In this document: positions 46,009 to 57,110 of the stretch, piece by piece
How positions within the stretch are numbered: position 1 is the first letter of the stretch
Layout: every line of letters starts with the position of its first letter
Source of the DNA: Ophiocordyceps camponoti-saundersi (nom. inval.)
Lineage: Eukaryota > Ascomycota > Sordariomycetes > Hypocreales > Ophiocordycipitaceae
Length of the DNA stretch: 64,000 bases
Assembly: GCA_003339415.1 (NCBI GenBank)
Contig: PDHQ01000017.1
Span: 159,555-223,554 of the forward strand
Direction of reading: 5' to 3'
Position numbers and translations under genes: made by a program
The notes under the pieces: model-generated
Told to the model about the DNA's origin: nothing
Seen by the model: the letters and a program-made list of their open reading frames with translations, nothing else
Database searches by the model: none

Positions 46009-47709
46009 ATGATGCCCGACCGATCGGTGACGGTGGTGTCGTACGCGGCCGGCGCCTCGCTCGCCGCCGTCGCCCTCATCTACGTCTTCGGGCCGACCTT
46101 TACGATCGATAACGACGGGTCGCGGAAGAAGACGATTGTCGGCCTGCGAAACAACGCCAACGACTGCTTCATCAACTCGGTCCTACAGGCTCTCGCCGGG
46201 CTGGGCGACCTTCGAACCTACCTCATCCGCGAAACCCACCGGCGCCACATCGACGATGTCGCCGTCTATCAGAACCTGGTCCAGCCCGAGGACGGCGTCA
46301 AGCTCGAGGGTTGGAAGCTGCAGGGTCTGCAAATGGGCATCGTCACGCAGGGACTCAAGGAAATGCTGGATGCGCTTAACGAGCGGCCCATTGCTAAGAA
46401 GTCGGTGACGCCCTTTCCCTTTGTCAAGGTGCTCGAGGCCGCCTTCAAGCAGCGCATCAGCAGGCAGCAGCAGGACGCCCAAGAGTTTCTCCAGATCGTT
46501 GCCGAGAGGCTCAAGGACGAATACCGCGCCGGCCAGCGCGCCCGCGCTCGCGGCCGGAGCCGCGGCATACTGCCCGATGCTCGCGCGACTGACGACGAAT
46601 CCACCTCCCAGGACGAGTCCTTGAACGAGGGCTTCCCCATGGAAGGTAAATACGAGTCTCGCTTGGTATGCCAGACGTGCCACTACAAGACCAAGCCGAG
46701 AGAAGAGGGCTTCTGTACCATTACGCTGGCGGTGCCGCACGTGCAGTCGACGTCTTTGAACGCTTGCTTCGACGGCATCTTTAAGACGGAGTTTATCGAC
46801 GACTTCAAGTGCGAAATGTGCCGCCTCCTCCAGGCCAAGACGAATCTAGAACACGAGTTGTCGCAGTCGACGTCGCCCGACTTTCGGGCGCGGGCCAAGG
46901 ACGGCATCGAGAAGCTCCGGGCCGCCATCGATACGGACCCAGAGCAGCCGCCCGAGGACGTGGACCTCGGCGACATGCGGTACGCGCCGAAACGGAGGAT
47001 ATCCAAGACGACGCGCATGACGATATTTCCCAAGATCCTGGCCGTCCATCTGTCGCGGTCGATTTACGGCGTCGGACAGATGACGCAGAAGAACTCGGCC
47101 AAGGTGGCGTTCCCGGAGCGGCTGCCGCTGGGCGGTCTGTCGGAGCCGCACCAGTATAAGTTGCTGGGCATCATCACGCACCGGGGCGGTCACAACAGCG
47201 GCCACTACGAGGCGTTCCGGCGGCAAAGCCAGTCGTTTCCCTACCCCAACGCGAACACCTTTCAGCCGTCCGAGGTGTATAGCAAGTCGTCGACGCCGGT
47301 GTCGACGCCCCAGATGAAGGCTCGGCAGGCGGCAGGCGGCAGCCCCGCAGCGTCGACGACGGATCTCCTCTCGTCGTCGTCGCCGTCATCATCGTTGGAA
47401 CAGCAGCAACAGCCGCGCAGCGTGCCGGCCGAGACGACGAGCGCTGAGACACCGGCGCGGGACCTGAACGGCGACGGGGGCAGCCTGCGATCGGTGGCGG
47501 CGTCCACCAAGTCGGCCTTGTCGAAGCTGAAGCAGCAGGGGCAAGACAGGAGCCTCAAGACGACGCCGAGTCGGAAGGCCAAGAGACGCAAGCCGACGTC
47601 GGACAAGTGGTGGCGCGTCAGCGATGAGAAGGTGCGGGAGGCGAAGACGGCCGAGGTGCTGGGCATGCAGCGGGAGGTGTACATGCTATTCTACGAGCTG
47701 GACGACTAA
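46009..47709 (+). CDS. ubp16: Ubiquitin carboxyl-terminal hydrolase 16 type (membrane-anchored USP)
   Basis: Intronless, 566 aa. Residues 9-29 (VVSYAAGASLAAVALIYVFG) form an N-terminal membrane anchor, as in yeast Ubp16 at the mitochondrial outer membrane. The catalytic Cys box VGLRNNANDCFINSVLQAL has Cys53; QQDAQEFLQ follows. Two CxxC pairs (Cys221/224 and Cys268/271) form the USP zinc knuckle. The His box GGHNSGHYEAFRR carries His399. The conserved KWWRVSDEKV comes near the end, and the protein ends LGMQREVYMLFYELDD. A Ser/Gln/Pro-rich insertion (about 415-520) separates the last two motifs. It removes ubiquitin from substrates; targets at mitochondria are inferred from the anchor. A second ATG at 46012 is an equally possible start. 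Confidence 0.93.
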   Translation: MMPDRSVTVVSYAAGASLAAVALIYVFGPTFTIDNDGSRKKTIVGLRNNANDCFINSVLQALAGLGDLRTYLIRETHRRHIDDVAVYQNLVQPEDGVKLEGWKLQGLQMGIVTQGLKEMLDALNERPIAKKSVTPFPFVKVLEAAFKQRISRQQQDAQEFLQIVAERLKDEYRAGQRARARGRSRGILPDARATDDESTSQDESLNEGFPMEGKYESRLVCQTCHYKTKPREEGFCTITLAVPHVQSTSLNACFDGIFKTEFIDDFKCEMCRLLQAKTNLEHELSQSTSPDFRARAKDGIEKLRAAIDTDPEQPPEDVDLGDMRYAPKRRISKTTRMTIFPKILAVHLSRSIYGVGQMTQKNSAKVAFPERLPLGGLSEPHQYKLLGIITHRGGHNSGHYEAFRRQSQSFPYPNANTFQPSEVYSKSSTPVSTPQMKARQAAGGSPAASTTDLLSSSSPSSSLEQQQQPRSVPAETTSAETPARDLNGDGGSLRSVAASTKSALSKLKQQGQDRSLKTTPSRKAKRRKPTSDKWWRVSDEKVREAKTAEVLGMQREVYMLFYELDD

Positions 47710-47817
47710 GCGTGTCTTGTCATGGCCTTGAGGGGTCCATTGTCTCTTTTTTTTGTCTTTGTCTTCATGTCGTCGTCTCTGTTGTGTGTTTCAGTGGAAG
47801 GAGGAGGGTTGGGGGAG

Positions 47818-47818
47818 G

Positions 47819-47889
<71 letters not shown>

Positions 47890-47904
47890 TGTGTGTGTGT
47901 GTGT
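47818..47904. repeat. GA then GT dinucleotide repeat
   Basis: About 34 GA units followed directly by about 9 GT units, located 110 nt after the UBP16 stop codon. Confidence 0.92.
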
Positions 47905-48722
47905 GTATCTACACATACTTCAGCGGGCATGCACAAGTGTCAAGTTATGGAACGTTTGAATGCATCACCTCCTTCGGCGAGTCGATGACGAGACTGACGA
48001 CGCGGTCTCATTGCTACTAAGGCGGGAGGAGGAGGCGTGATGCATGAGGCATGAGGATCAGAACCAGTCATACGAAGAACATTGGTAAAGTAGCATATGT
48101 ATGTATGTTGTATCATTGTATGTATGTATATACGGCAGAAGACACAGAAAGATGGTATGTACTGTATGTATAGCATGAGATCCAGGATCTCCCTCTTTTC
48201 CCCGCGTCATTGCGTGTTTTCACTTGGCTTCCCTTGGCACGTCTTAGTCTGAGGGGGTGGCTGTCTCGTAACTCGTGTAATTTTGTGTGTGCGTGCCTCC
48301 CCTTTATGTATGTATGTATGTATGTCCCGCCCTCTCATTGGCATGTTACTTGCTTGCTTGCAATGGGAACCCTTTGGGAGTTGGTTCAAGGGAAGGGGGA
48401 AAAGTACAAAAGTGCCTCTAAACATTGGGATGGCTGATATGGGGAAAGTTGTTTTCTCTAAAGCCTCCGCTTATTGCAAATCATACCCGGATATGTGTAT
48501 ACATACTGTATACATACATATGTACATCCTGGAGGGCAGAAGCTGGTAGGCTTTGTTTCTTTATTATTGTTGTTTGATATAAACCTGCCTTTTTGTCTGG
48601 CTGGTTGTTTGTTTGATTCAAAGGGGGGGGGGGCGGAGAGGAGATGGGATGTCATGCAGACGTCGATTAGTAGGGAGGTGAGTGAGGTGAGGTAGCAGAT
48701 AGATACATATTCAGCGATATAC

Positions 48723-48725
<3 letters not shown>

Positions 48726-48760
<35 letters not shown>
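48726..48760. repeat. AT dinucleotide repeat
   Basis: About 17 AT units in an otherwise AT-rich stretch (48700-48900) between UBP16 and GT31. Confidence 0.9.
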
Positions 48761-48764
<4 letters not shown>

Positions 48765-49583
48765 TATGCGAGGTGTAAGGTAGATTCTCTAATTATGCTT
48801 AAACTATTTATTATTGTTAAAGAACCGCAACTTGCTTATAGAGAGAGAGAGACTTTATAAAGATTTTATATTATTTATATTATTATACCTATAAACGGGC
48901 AGTGATAGAAGAGGCGACGGTTCTTTTGCTGCAACCCATCCTGCCTGTCTGTCCGACTCTGAGCCCCGATTGGGTCATGCGTCCCGTATAGATCCATACG
49001 GGGCACGGATATGTACATATCTACATGCTACATACCGATCTAGCCAAAAGCACAGCGTATTACTAATCTCACACCCCCCTCTCTTTGCCGCGAAAGAGGA
49101 AAGAAGGGGAGAGGGCGTGAGAGTGGGGGCGTGCATGGATGATTTGACAGGCTGAGACTGAGACAGTCCTCCTTTTTGCGGACTCATGAGGAGGGGAGGG
49201 GGGTTTTGATTGAGAGAGAGAGACAGAGAGATAGAGAGACAGACAAAGACAGACAGAGAGAAAGGGACGAGTTGCGGAACCGGGACCGGCACAGCATCAC
49301 GAGAGCGGTCGTCTTCGGCAGCGGAGAGAGAGAGAAGGAAAAGCGTTTTTCTCCAGCATTGTTTTCTTCTGCGTCTCTCTTTTCTGTTCTCTCTCCTCAT
49401 CCCTCTTCCCTCCCTCTCTCGATACGAAGCGACGAAAATAGAGGCAAAAACAAGGCGATTGGAGGGGGAAAGAAAGAAAGCGAGAAATCGCATCATGGGC
49501 TGCAAATCATAAGGGAAAAGAAGGGGGAAAAGAAGACGAAAAAAGGGAAAGAAAGGACCCCTTCCCCCCCTCCACGAGAAATC

Positions 49584-51057
49584 ATGGTCCTCTCCAACCG
49601 ACGATTCCGACGAAGGCTCGCGCCGGCCGCGGTCATGGCGACCCTGGCGCTGGCCGTCTGGATCGCGACTCTAGCCCCCTTCGACTCACGCCTCCGTCTG
49701 GCGGTGCAGTTCCACGCCTCGCGACTCGCCGACGACATGCGCGGAAGGACATGGGCCGGACGAGACGGATGGCTTCGGTCGCCGGCGCGACACCCCGACC
49801 TAGATTCGCGTCGTCATGTCGGCTTCCTCGTCAAGACGGGATACGGGACGCGTCATCGGGTGAGGGAGCAGCTTGACGCCTTGGCTGGCTTGATGGGCAG
49901 CGAGGGGCGGGATTTCATCGTCGTCGGCGATTGGACGACGGTTAATGAGACGGATTCGAGTCGCATCGGCGTCCCCGTCTATGATGTCGTCAGGTCCGTC
50001 GTTGAAAAGGTCGAGAAGCATCCGCGACTCGAAAAATACACCAAGCTGCAGCAGGCCGTGGCCGCCGGCGACGAGGAGGAGGCGATGCGGCTCGGTCGGC
50101 AGCACGGCTGGGAACTTGACGCTCTCAAGGTTCGGGCTCTTCTTCCATCCACTGGTCATGCATCTTACATACGAGGAGACGATGGTGCGCTGACGAAGGG
50201 TGAGAGGGGGCGGCGACCAGTTCATCTCCGGTCTCGAAATGGCCTACAGACGAATGCCGGACAAGAAGTGGTACATGATCCTCGACGACGACACGTACCT
50301 GGTCCGATCGTCGCTCGAGCTCCTACTGAGCCACCTCGACCCGTGGCGGGCGCTATACCTGGGCAACGTCGTGGGCGACTACAAGGGCCGCTTCGCCCAT
50401 GGCGGGTCGGCCGTCGTGCTATCGGCCGAGACGCTGCGGCGGCTGTTCGGGCGGGCCGACGTCGTTTCCCGGGCCTATGCCGAGTCGCTGGACGAGACGT
50501 GGGGCGACCGTCTGGTGGCGACGACGCTGCACAAGGTGGGTATCTACGTCGAGGAGCGCTACGCCCACCACTTTAGCGGCGAGACGCCGTCGGCGGCCCG
50601 CATCCGAGGGGACCGTCTGTGTTCGCCCATCGTCTCCTTCCACGGCCTCCGCCGGCCCGGCGCCATGGCCAGGGTCGGACGCGGTCTCGGCGAAGCCAAG
50701 GAGCCCGTAGTCTGGGCTCAGCTGTGGTCCCTGTTCGCCCAACATCCGATGGAGAGGTACGGCCGTGCCCCTTACCTGAGCGGCGACCACGTCGGAGGAG
50801 GAGGAGGAGGAGGAGGAGGAGGCGATGGTGAAGAGGCTATGCTGTTGACCTGGTCCGCCGTCGGGGACGAGGACGGCTGCAGGGCGCGCTGCGAGCGGGT
50901 CGGCGCCGGCTGTCTCGCCTGGACCTTTGAGCCGCGGTCTGGCGAGTGTCGAGGGAGTCCGTGGGCGACTATCGGCGACGAGGGCGTGGAGGCGACGGGG
51001 GTGTCGGGCATTAACTGGGGGAGCATGGAGCCGCTGGCGCGTCGCTGTTTGGTATGA
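49584..51057 (+). CDS. Glycosyltransferase family 31 protein (fringe-like), type II membrane
   Basis: Two exons, 49584-50129 and 50221-51057, with a 91-nt intron (donor GTTCGG), give 460 aa. Residues 13-31 after MVLSNRRFRRR are a signal anchor, so the catalytic domain would face the Golgi lumen. HVGFLVKTGYGTRHRVREQL and FIVVGDWTT begin the GT-A fold. KLQQAV then GWELDALKFISGLEMAYRRM restores the conserved helix at the splice junction. WYMILDDDTYLV holds the DxD metal motif (Asp204-206). YLGNVVGDYKGRFAHGGSAV and DETWGDRLVATTLHKVGI are typical of GT31. A Gly run (about 374-383) from a GGA repeat leads to a Cys-containing segment (DGCRARCERVGAGCLAWTFE), resembling a PAN/apple module. Donor and acceptor sugars are unknown; relatives transfer Gal, GlcNAc or similar in beta-1,3 linkage. 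Confidence 0.87.
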
Positions 51058-53860
51058 TGACGTCGTATGGTGTGTGCGTATAGTATGTAGGTAGGTAGGT
51101 AGGCATTGGCAGAGGTGGTAGAGAGAGGTAGGTAGGAGGAGGGAGGTGGTGTGTATTGGTTACTAGGAGAGCTTCGTTACATGTGCACCACTTTCATGTA
51201 CCTATGTAGGTATGTATGTCGACCATGCATGCATAGTACCAGCATGGTAGCCAGCTGCTCATACCTTACTACCTACCTAGGTGTGCTGAACAGCTGAACC
51301 TGTATCATGTAGGTTATGTAGTATGTATGTAAGTAGTAGGTGTGAGTAGGCGTGAACATGTATGTATGTGAGTGTGCTCGCGTAGCCCTACCGTCTTGTT
51401 CACGACACTCTGTGAAACCCTCTCTCTCCCTCCCCCTTCCATCCCTCTGTCTCTCTCTCTCTCTCTCTCCTTCTCTCTCTCTTCACTATCAGACGGAATA
51501 CATACATAATACGGATGTACGTTCCGATCCATTAAGACAGACCGCTTGTAATCCGTAGATCATCTTTCAACCTCGTTTCTTTCCTTCTTTCCAAAACAGA
51601 AACACGGCTCGCATCAGGTGGTAATCCCAGTTCAAGGTCCGTGCCCTCGCAACGAACCGTCCGAGCCTCTCTATCGAAACTGCACCCTCTGCCGAGAAGG
51701 GCCATCTCAATTCAGCCGACCTTCCTCGGTAGGTAGGTAGGTAGTGTATGTAGATAGATAGACCAGGCCCAAGGCAGATGGGGTTGATTAGGAGGTTGAT
51801 TGATACTACCTAGGTAGCTAAGATACCTGGTCTGTATCTCAGTTAGTACGGATAGTAGATAGCTAGCTATAGCTTTCTGTCTGCCTCAGGCGAGGCGAGG
51901 CCACTCAGCCGAAGAGACGGCTCGCTTGCGCGTGAGTGTCGAACACACGGCTCGTTTCCCTTTCCCTCTCTCTTTTCTTCCTTTCTTTTCCTTCTTTCCT
52001 TCTTTCTTTTCTTCTTTTTTTTTTGCTTCTTTTCTTTCTTTTTTTTCCCCTTTTGCCTTTTTCCACGTTCGCCTATGCGCTTCCCGGCCCGGGGCCGTCC
52101 AAGTCGAACAGGGGCTCCTCGTGTCAAGGCTTTTCCGGGCCGGCAAAAAAAAACAATAAAAATGAAAACAAGGGGAGGAGAAAATACAACGTGGCGTCGC
52201 GTAATCCGGCTCGTCGGTCCCCTCGGAGAGACACGAAAAGGAAACTGAATGGCTTTTGAAAGAGCTTCCGCGCTGGAAAGAAGAAAAAGGGGGAGAGAGA
52301 GGGGGGGGGGCACGGCCTCTTTGCCTTGGCTGCTCTGACTACCTACATACATACATACATACATACTCTCTGCAGTCGTCAGGCCACTCACGAGGTGGCT
52401 GCTGTTTTCTCCTGTTCCTTCGGACTTTTTGTCCTCGTCTCGCTGTCTCCGATCATCGGACCTTCGCTTAATCAAGCACGTGTCGTTGTAGACAGTAGAC
52501 GAGACATGGGGGGGGGTTGACGGGCTCATGGATGGAGGATGATGGATTGAGGTGTGTAGGGTAGCGAACTGGTGAAGAGGAAGAAGAGAGTGTGACGCAG
52601 TTCTTCCTCGTCATATCAATAGAGGTCAGTACCGCTTATATCAAAACAGCAAGCTGATCTCTCGGTTCCAGAGGTTCACGACGCAGCCAGATCCCAATCC
52701 ATCCATCGCAACCGATAAGCTGGTCAATTTCCTCTCGACGATTGGCCGGCGAATCAAAGTGAGAAAAAGGAGTTCGTCATCTCCCAACGCTGCCTCCCCC
52801 CCCCCCCGGCTTCTGGAAGACGTTGCCGACAGCCTCATTCCCCACACCGGACAATGACGGTATTCTCCGCGCCTGCGGACGAGGCGCCGGTGCCACGCCT
52901 CTGTTGCGCCGTTGCCGTATCCTTAACAGGCGAGGTAAAACACCCAACCCATGCCACCTACTACCTACCTACCAACCAGCTACCTACCTAGGTAGGTATG
53001 TATGTGTGTTTACATACAGAAACCCAGGTCGACAAATCCAATGCATCACGAGCGGTTCCACCATCAAATCCATGCCTCTCTCAACTCGCGCGCGTTTTCG
53101 GAGCCGCCAGGGAACCCGGTCATTGCTGTAAATTACATACAACCTTACGCCGGTGAGTGTCCCCTTTTGATCCTCATGGATGATGAGCATCTCTCTCACC
53201 CCTTCTCACATACATACATACATACATACATACATACATACATGCCTACATACTCTCTTTCTCTATCTGCCTCTGTCGCCCTTTGCGTCATCGACTGGGG
53301 CCAGGGGTTGATGAGGAATCTGGTCATTCATCCATGTACCTGCCTATCTAGTCTCCAGGCGCTTCCGCGGTCAGATAAGATAGCCCGCTACCCGATCGTG
53401 GGTCCCGGCTTTTATAGAAGAGACGAGAGTGAGAGAGAGAGAGAGAGTGTGAGAGAAAGTGAGAGAGAGGGCTAAAGAGAGGGCTGGAAAATTAAATTAC
53501 CGTAGGCCCGTGATCCTGGTCGCACACCCGCTCGTGGCCCGCTCATGGCCCGCCCGCCCGCCCGTAGCCCGCTCGTAGCCTGCTCCGCTGCCGATGCCGC
53601 CTTCATTATTATGATTTTTTTTTTATTTCATTTTTCCTTTTATTTTAATCCAAACACGAAGATTGAGAGTAACGACGTGATGCTGCACAGCACTGACCGC
53701 ACCTGATACCTGCCTACCTACCTACCTATCCGTACTGACATACTACAAACCTGCCTACATACACATACTACATACATATCTACACACATCCATTGCATCC
53801 CCCATGCACATACGCGCGCGCCCGCGTATATAAGACCCAAAGGGGGGGGCACCTCAAGCC
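51058..53860. other. 2.8-kb gene-poor region
   Basis: No supported gene. Contains GTAG/TACC clusters, three ACCTAGGT palindromes (51275, 51808, 52986), TACGGATA (51847), TATCCGTA (53727), a pyrimidine block of TTTCTTTC type (51955-52060), an ATAC repeat (53211-53243) and a CGCCCGCCCG run (53545-53575). Frames 53002-53475 and 51926-52529 are simple-sequence readings. A TATATAAG at 53827-53834 is only 27 nt before the next start codon. Confidence 0.55.
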
Positions 53861-56545
53861 ATGGCTCCCGATGAGGAGCCGGCCCGGCCGTACGACGACG
53901 ACGAAGACGAAGACGAAGACTCCGACGACGACGACGACACTGATTCCGTCCCGGCTGCTGCCTCGTGCTCATCTCCGCCTGCTTCTGCCTCTCCCATACC
54001 CGTTCCCACCCCGCGCCAACCACCATCATCGCTCGCCAACGCCGAGACAAAACGAGCGCCGACGTCTTTACCTTCGCCTGACGACTCGCCCCATCTCGCT
54101 CGGCAGATCGACGAAGACGAAGAAGTCGACAAGGGCAAAGACACCGCAGCCGACCAAGACGAAGACGACAACCGAAGCATGTCAAGCCATTCCCCCGCCC
54201 TGACCTCCTCCCACCACGGCTACAACCCTTTGGGCTGTTCTGTGTCGTCTGCGGCCTCGCCAGGGGCCTACAATGCCTCGGCCGGTGGCCACTATGGGCC
54301 CTATGGCGCCCCGATGCTGTCGCTAGATGGCTATCGCCCGACGTCTGCCGGTCCCATGTCGCTGCCTAGTATGCGCACCATGGACGCGGCGAGCCATCAA
54401 CATCAATCTCTGAGCCAGCCCCCTCTCAGCAATCACGCCATGTCCATGGCCATGACAGCGTCGTCGTCGGCCCTCTCCAACCCCCCGATCTTATATACCC
54501 ACCACCCAATGACGATGCCGTCCAGCTACGCGATTTCACGCGAGGCATTGGCACGGTTTCCTCTTCCTCATGATCCTCGTATCATCGGTAGTAGGGGGCC
54601 CAAAAAGGTGCGTCTCGTTATGCTGCGAGAAGGAGAGAAGATGGCTGACGAGCTTTCTTTTCTCTCTTTAAACAGGAGATAAAGCGACGAACCAAAACTG
54701 GATGCTTGACGTGTCGTAAAAGACGAATCAAGGTTGGTTCAAATAGCTTTCCTTGACTCTTGCGAATTCGATGTCGTCGCCGGTGGTGAGCTCTCGCTTA
54801 GTGCCGCGGGGGGGAGCTGAGCTGCTGGTGCTGCGGGGAGCTGGTGCTTGCATCGACGCCTCAGAGGTTAATCCGACCTCCGAGACCTATCGATTGCCGC
54901 CGGCCAATGCCTGCGAGAAAAGGGAAAAAAGAAAATACACACCTTCCCCACTATCGTCAATCCCGCCTGAAAAAGCTATCACGACTTGACGTCTCGGATT
55001 CGGCTGCAGCAGTCTTATTGTCGTCCTCTTCCTACCCTTTTCTCCTCTCATACTCTCTTCATAACTCTTATCCAAAGCTGTTTCTCTCTTTCATCTAATC
55101 TTCTTTACTTCCTCCTCGCTCCTTCTTTGATTACTACCGTCTATTATCGAACGCGCCTGTTGACGCCTCTACCCTCTGCAGTGTGACGAGACGCATCCGA
55201 CTTGCAACAACTGCAAAAAGTCCAAGCGCGATTGCCTGGGTTACGATCCCGTCTTTCGACAGCAGAACTCGCACATTCAACCGACGCCCGCCAGCGTCTC
55301 ACCCCCGTCGGCGCCCTTGCATTCGGCCGGCGCCCGTCTTGACATCTCGTATGCCTACGCGCCACCTCCAGCCACCAACAACAACACCATTACTACTCTG
55401 TCTCCGACCTCGGGCGGCCTCTCGACGTCGGCGCTGAGCTACAACGCCGCCATAAGTCCCGTCACGGTCAAGTCGGACCCCGGCTACGACCATTCGCCCG
55501 TCCCGGTCGACGTCTGTGCCCGCCGTCTGCCCCCGACGCCGCTCTCTGACGACTCGAGGCTTCACGAGTGCGACGTCATGTCCGTCCCGGACCCCGATAT
55601 CGGACGTGAGTTGCCGACGGCTGCGTCATCGTGGGCGGTCGTGCCATCTGACTGACGGGCGGGGTAGCCGACAGGATGAGGGTCGACGCCATCGTCGACA
55701 TGATCGGGCCGCCGCCTCCCCCGAGGCAGTCGGCCGTGGCTTACAGCGAAGAAACGTTCAACGACGTCACAAAGGTCTACCACGAGATGTACGCGGCCGG
55801 GCTGAGTCATTTCTTCGAGTCGAGCTGGTTCTACTTTACCGAGAGCGGAAAGATGACTTTCCCCCGGGATGCCATGTTGATCGACTTTCTGGCGTGCTTT
55901 CTCAAAGTCCTAGAGGGCGTCAAGGCCAATGATCACGCGTCAATGGTCTATTCGGGCGTGCTCGAGACGAGGATCGTGTGGCAGCTGGCCTGCACGGTCC
56001 ACTACAATCCCAACATGACCAACAGTGCGTCGCGCGCGATACCGTCTGAAGCCGACGCTATGGAAGTCAGGAACCGGGTGCGCGTCGTCGAGGCTCTGAT
56101 CAGCGGCGATTACCTGACGACGAACCCGCTGGCCCTCCCGGTGCGCGGGGGGGACCAGCAGCGGGCTCGCCAGTTTGACTTTTGGTACAGCCTGGCCGAG
56201 TTCCTGCGCCAGCACGAAAACCCGACGTCGGCGCAGGCCGTGGCCGCCAGGGAGGATATGCTGGCCAGGATGCGGCAGCTGCTGGACGCGCGCGAGAACC
56301 GCGACGTGCTCTACTCCATCGCCGTCGTGAGGAACTCGGCGCCCCATTACGAGGCCAACTACATGAGCACGATGCCTTCGCAGTTGGACGAGACCACTCC
56401 CAAGCATCGTCTGGCCGTGGCCACCAAGTTCCTCCTCGACGAGGCCCAGGTGACGGGCGGGACGACGAATGTCGTCCGGCGCCTGAGCGACATTGCCTGT
56501 CGTGCGTTTATCAACCCAGGCGTGAATGTGACGAGGAAGTCATGA
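53861..56545 (+). CDS. Zn2Cys6 fungal transcription factor
   Basis: Four exons, 53861-54607, 54676-54732, 55182-55605 and 55668-56545, with introns of 68, 449 and 62 nt, give 701 aa. The N-terminus is highly acidic (EDEDEDSDDDDDTD), then Ser/Pro/His-rich. The binuclear zinc cluster has Cys259, 262, 269, 276, 279 and 286 in the classic Cx2Cx6Cx6Cx2Cx6C pattern: TGCLTCRKRRIK, then CDETHPTCNNCKKSKRDCLG. The motif is assembled from exon 2 (57 nt) and exon 3; the long second intron falls exactly before Cys269. The preceding stretch YAISREALARFPLPHDPRII is unusual upstream of a zinc cluster and looks family-specific. The C-terminal half (YHEMYAAGLSHFFESSWFYF, LIDFLACFLKVLEGVKAND) is helical, as in fungal regulatory domains. 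I recall similar proteins annotated as Moc3-like regulators. Target genes are unknown. Confidence 0.87.
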
Positions 56546-57110
56546 AAAGGAGAAGAAGATGGTGAAAAGTCCCTCCCACTCTATTTCCTTGACTTCTTTG
56601 TGCCGGACCCGGCATCATCATGTATGGCGTTGTGCCTGGATTTGTTTTTGTCTTCCTCCTCTTCTTCCTTTTCTAATAAGAGGGACCCCTATTTATTTAT
56701 TTTTTCATTGCATCCTTGTGTTGTTACCCGGCATGCATAGCGAGTCTTCTTTTGGACTGCGTTTTCTTGAGCCTTTTGTCTTTATACTCATTCCCACTTG
56801 ACCTCGCGGGATGATTTCATTTGTATCTAGAGAAAGAGGAAAAGAAAAAAAGGTTGAAGCGTGATATAGATGGAGAGAGGGGAGGGATGATTGTCTTGAT
56901 TCCCCTTCCGGACAAAAGAGCAGAGCGTGGACAGCAGCGGAGCGGTCGAAGCGTTGTTGGCTGCAGCTGTTAGCATGGGCGCGAGGAGGTTGGCTCAGTC
57001 AAGGTAGTTGAACAAACCAACAGAGCGTTTTGCAAACAGTCCGTCTCAGGACAGAATGACGCTGGACGCCTAAGTAGGTTTTGGGGATCGAGAGGGAACG
57101 GAGTACTTCA
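56546..57110. other. Intergenic, convergent 3' flanks
   Basis: Between the Zn2Cys6 gene and the multicopper oxidase gene. T-rich near 56640-56710, purine-rich near 56830-56890. No gene. Confidence 0.5.

Larger units (their letters stand above)
47710..49583. other. Intergenic with long GA, GT and AT repeats
   Basis: UBP16 3' flank, repeat-rich centre and a long purine-rich leader of the GT31 gene (49205-49570). No gene supported. The frame running into GT31 from 49176 is a Lys/Arg/Glu-rich reading of the leader. Confidence 0.6.

Noticed and set aside
47712..48020. Overlapping frames encoding Arg-Glu and Val-Cys repeats
   Set aside because: All three plus-strand frames are open through the GA/GT repeat, the mark of simple sequence and not of a gene.
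51600..51660. GTTCAAGGTCC resembling a tRNA B-box
   Set aside because: No cloverleaf can be built around it.
53827..53834. TATATAAG as TATA box of the Zn2Cys6 gene
   Set aside because: It lies only 27 nt upstream of the chosen ATG, which would leave almost no leader. Either it is not a TATA box or the start codon is further downstream; not called.
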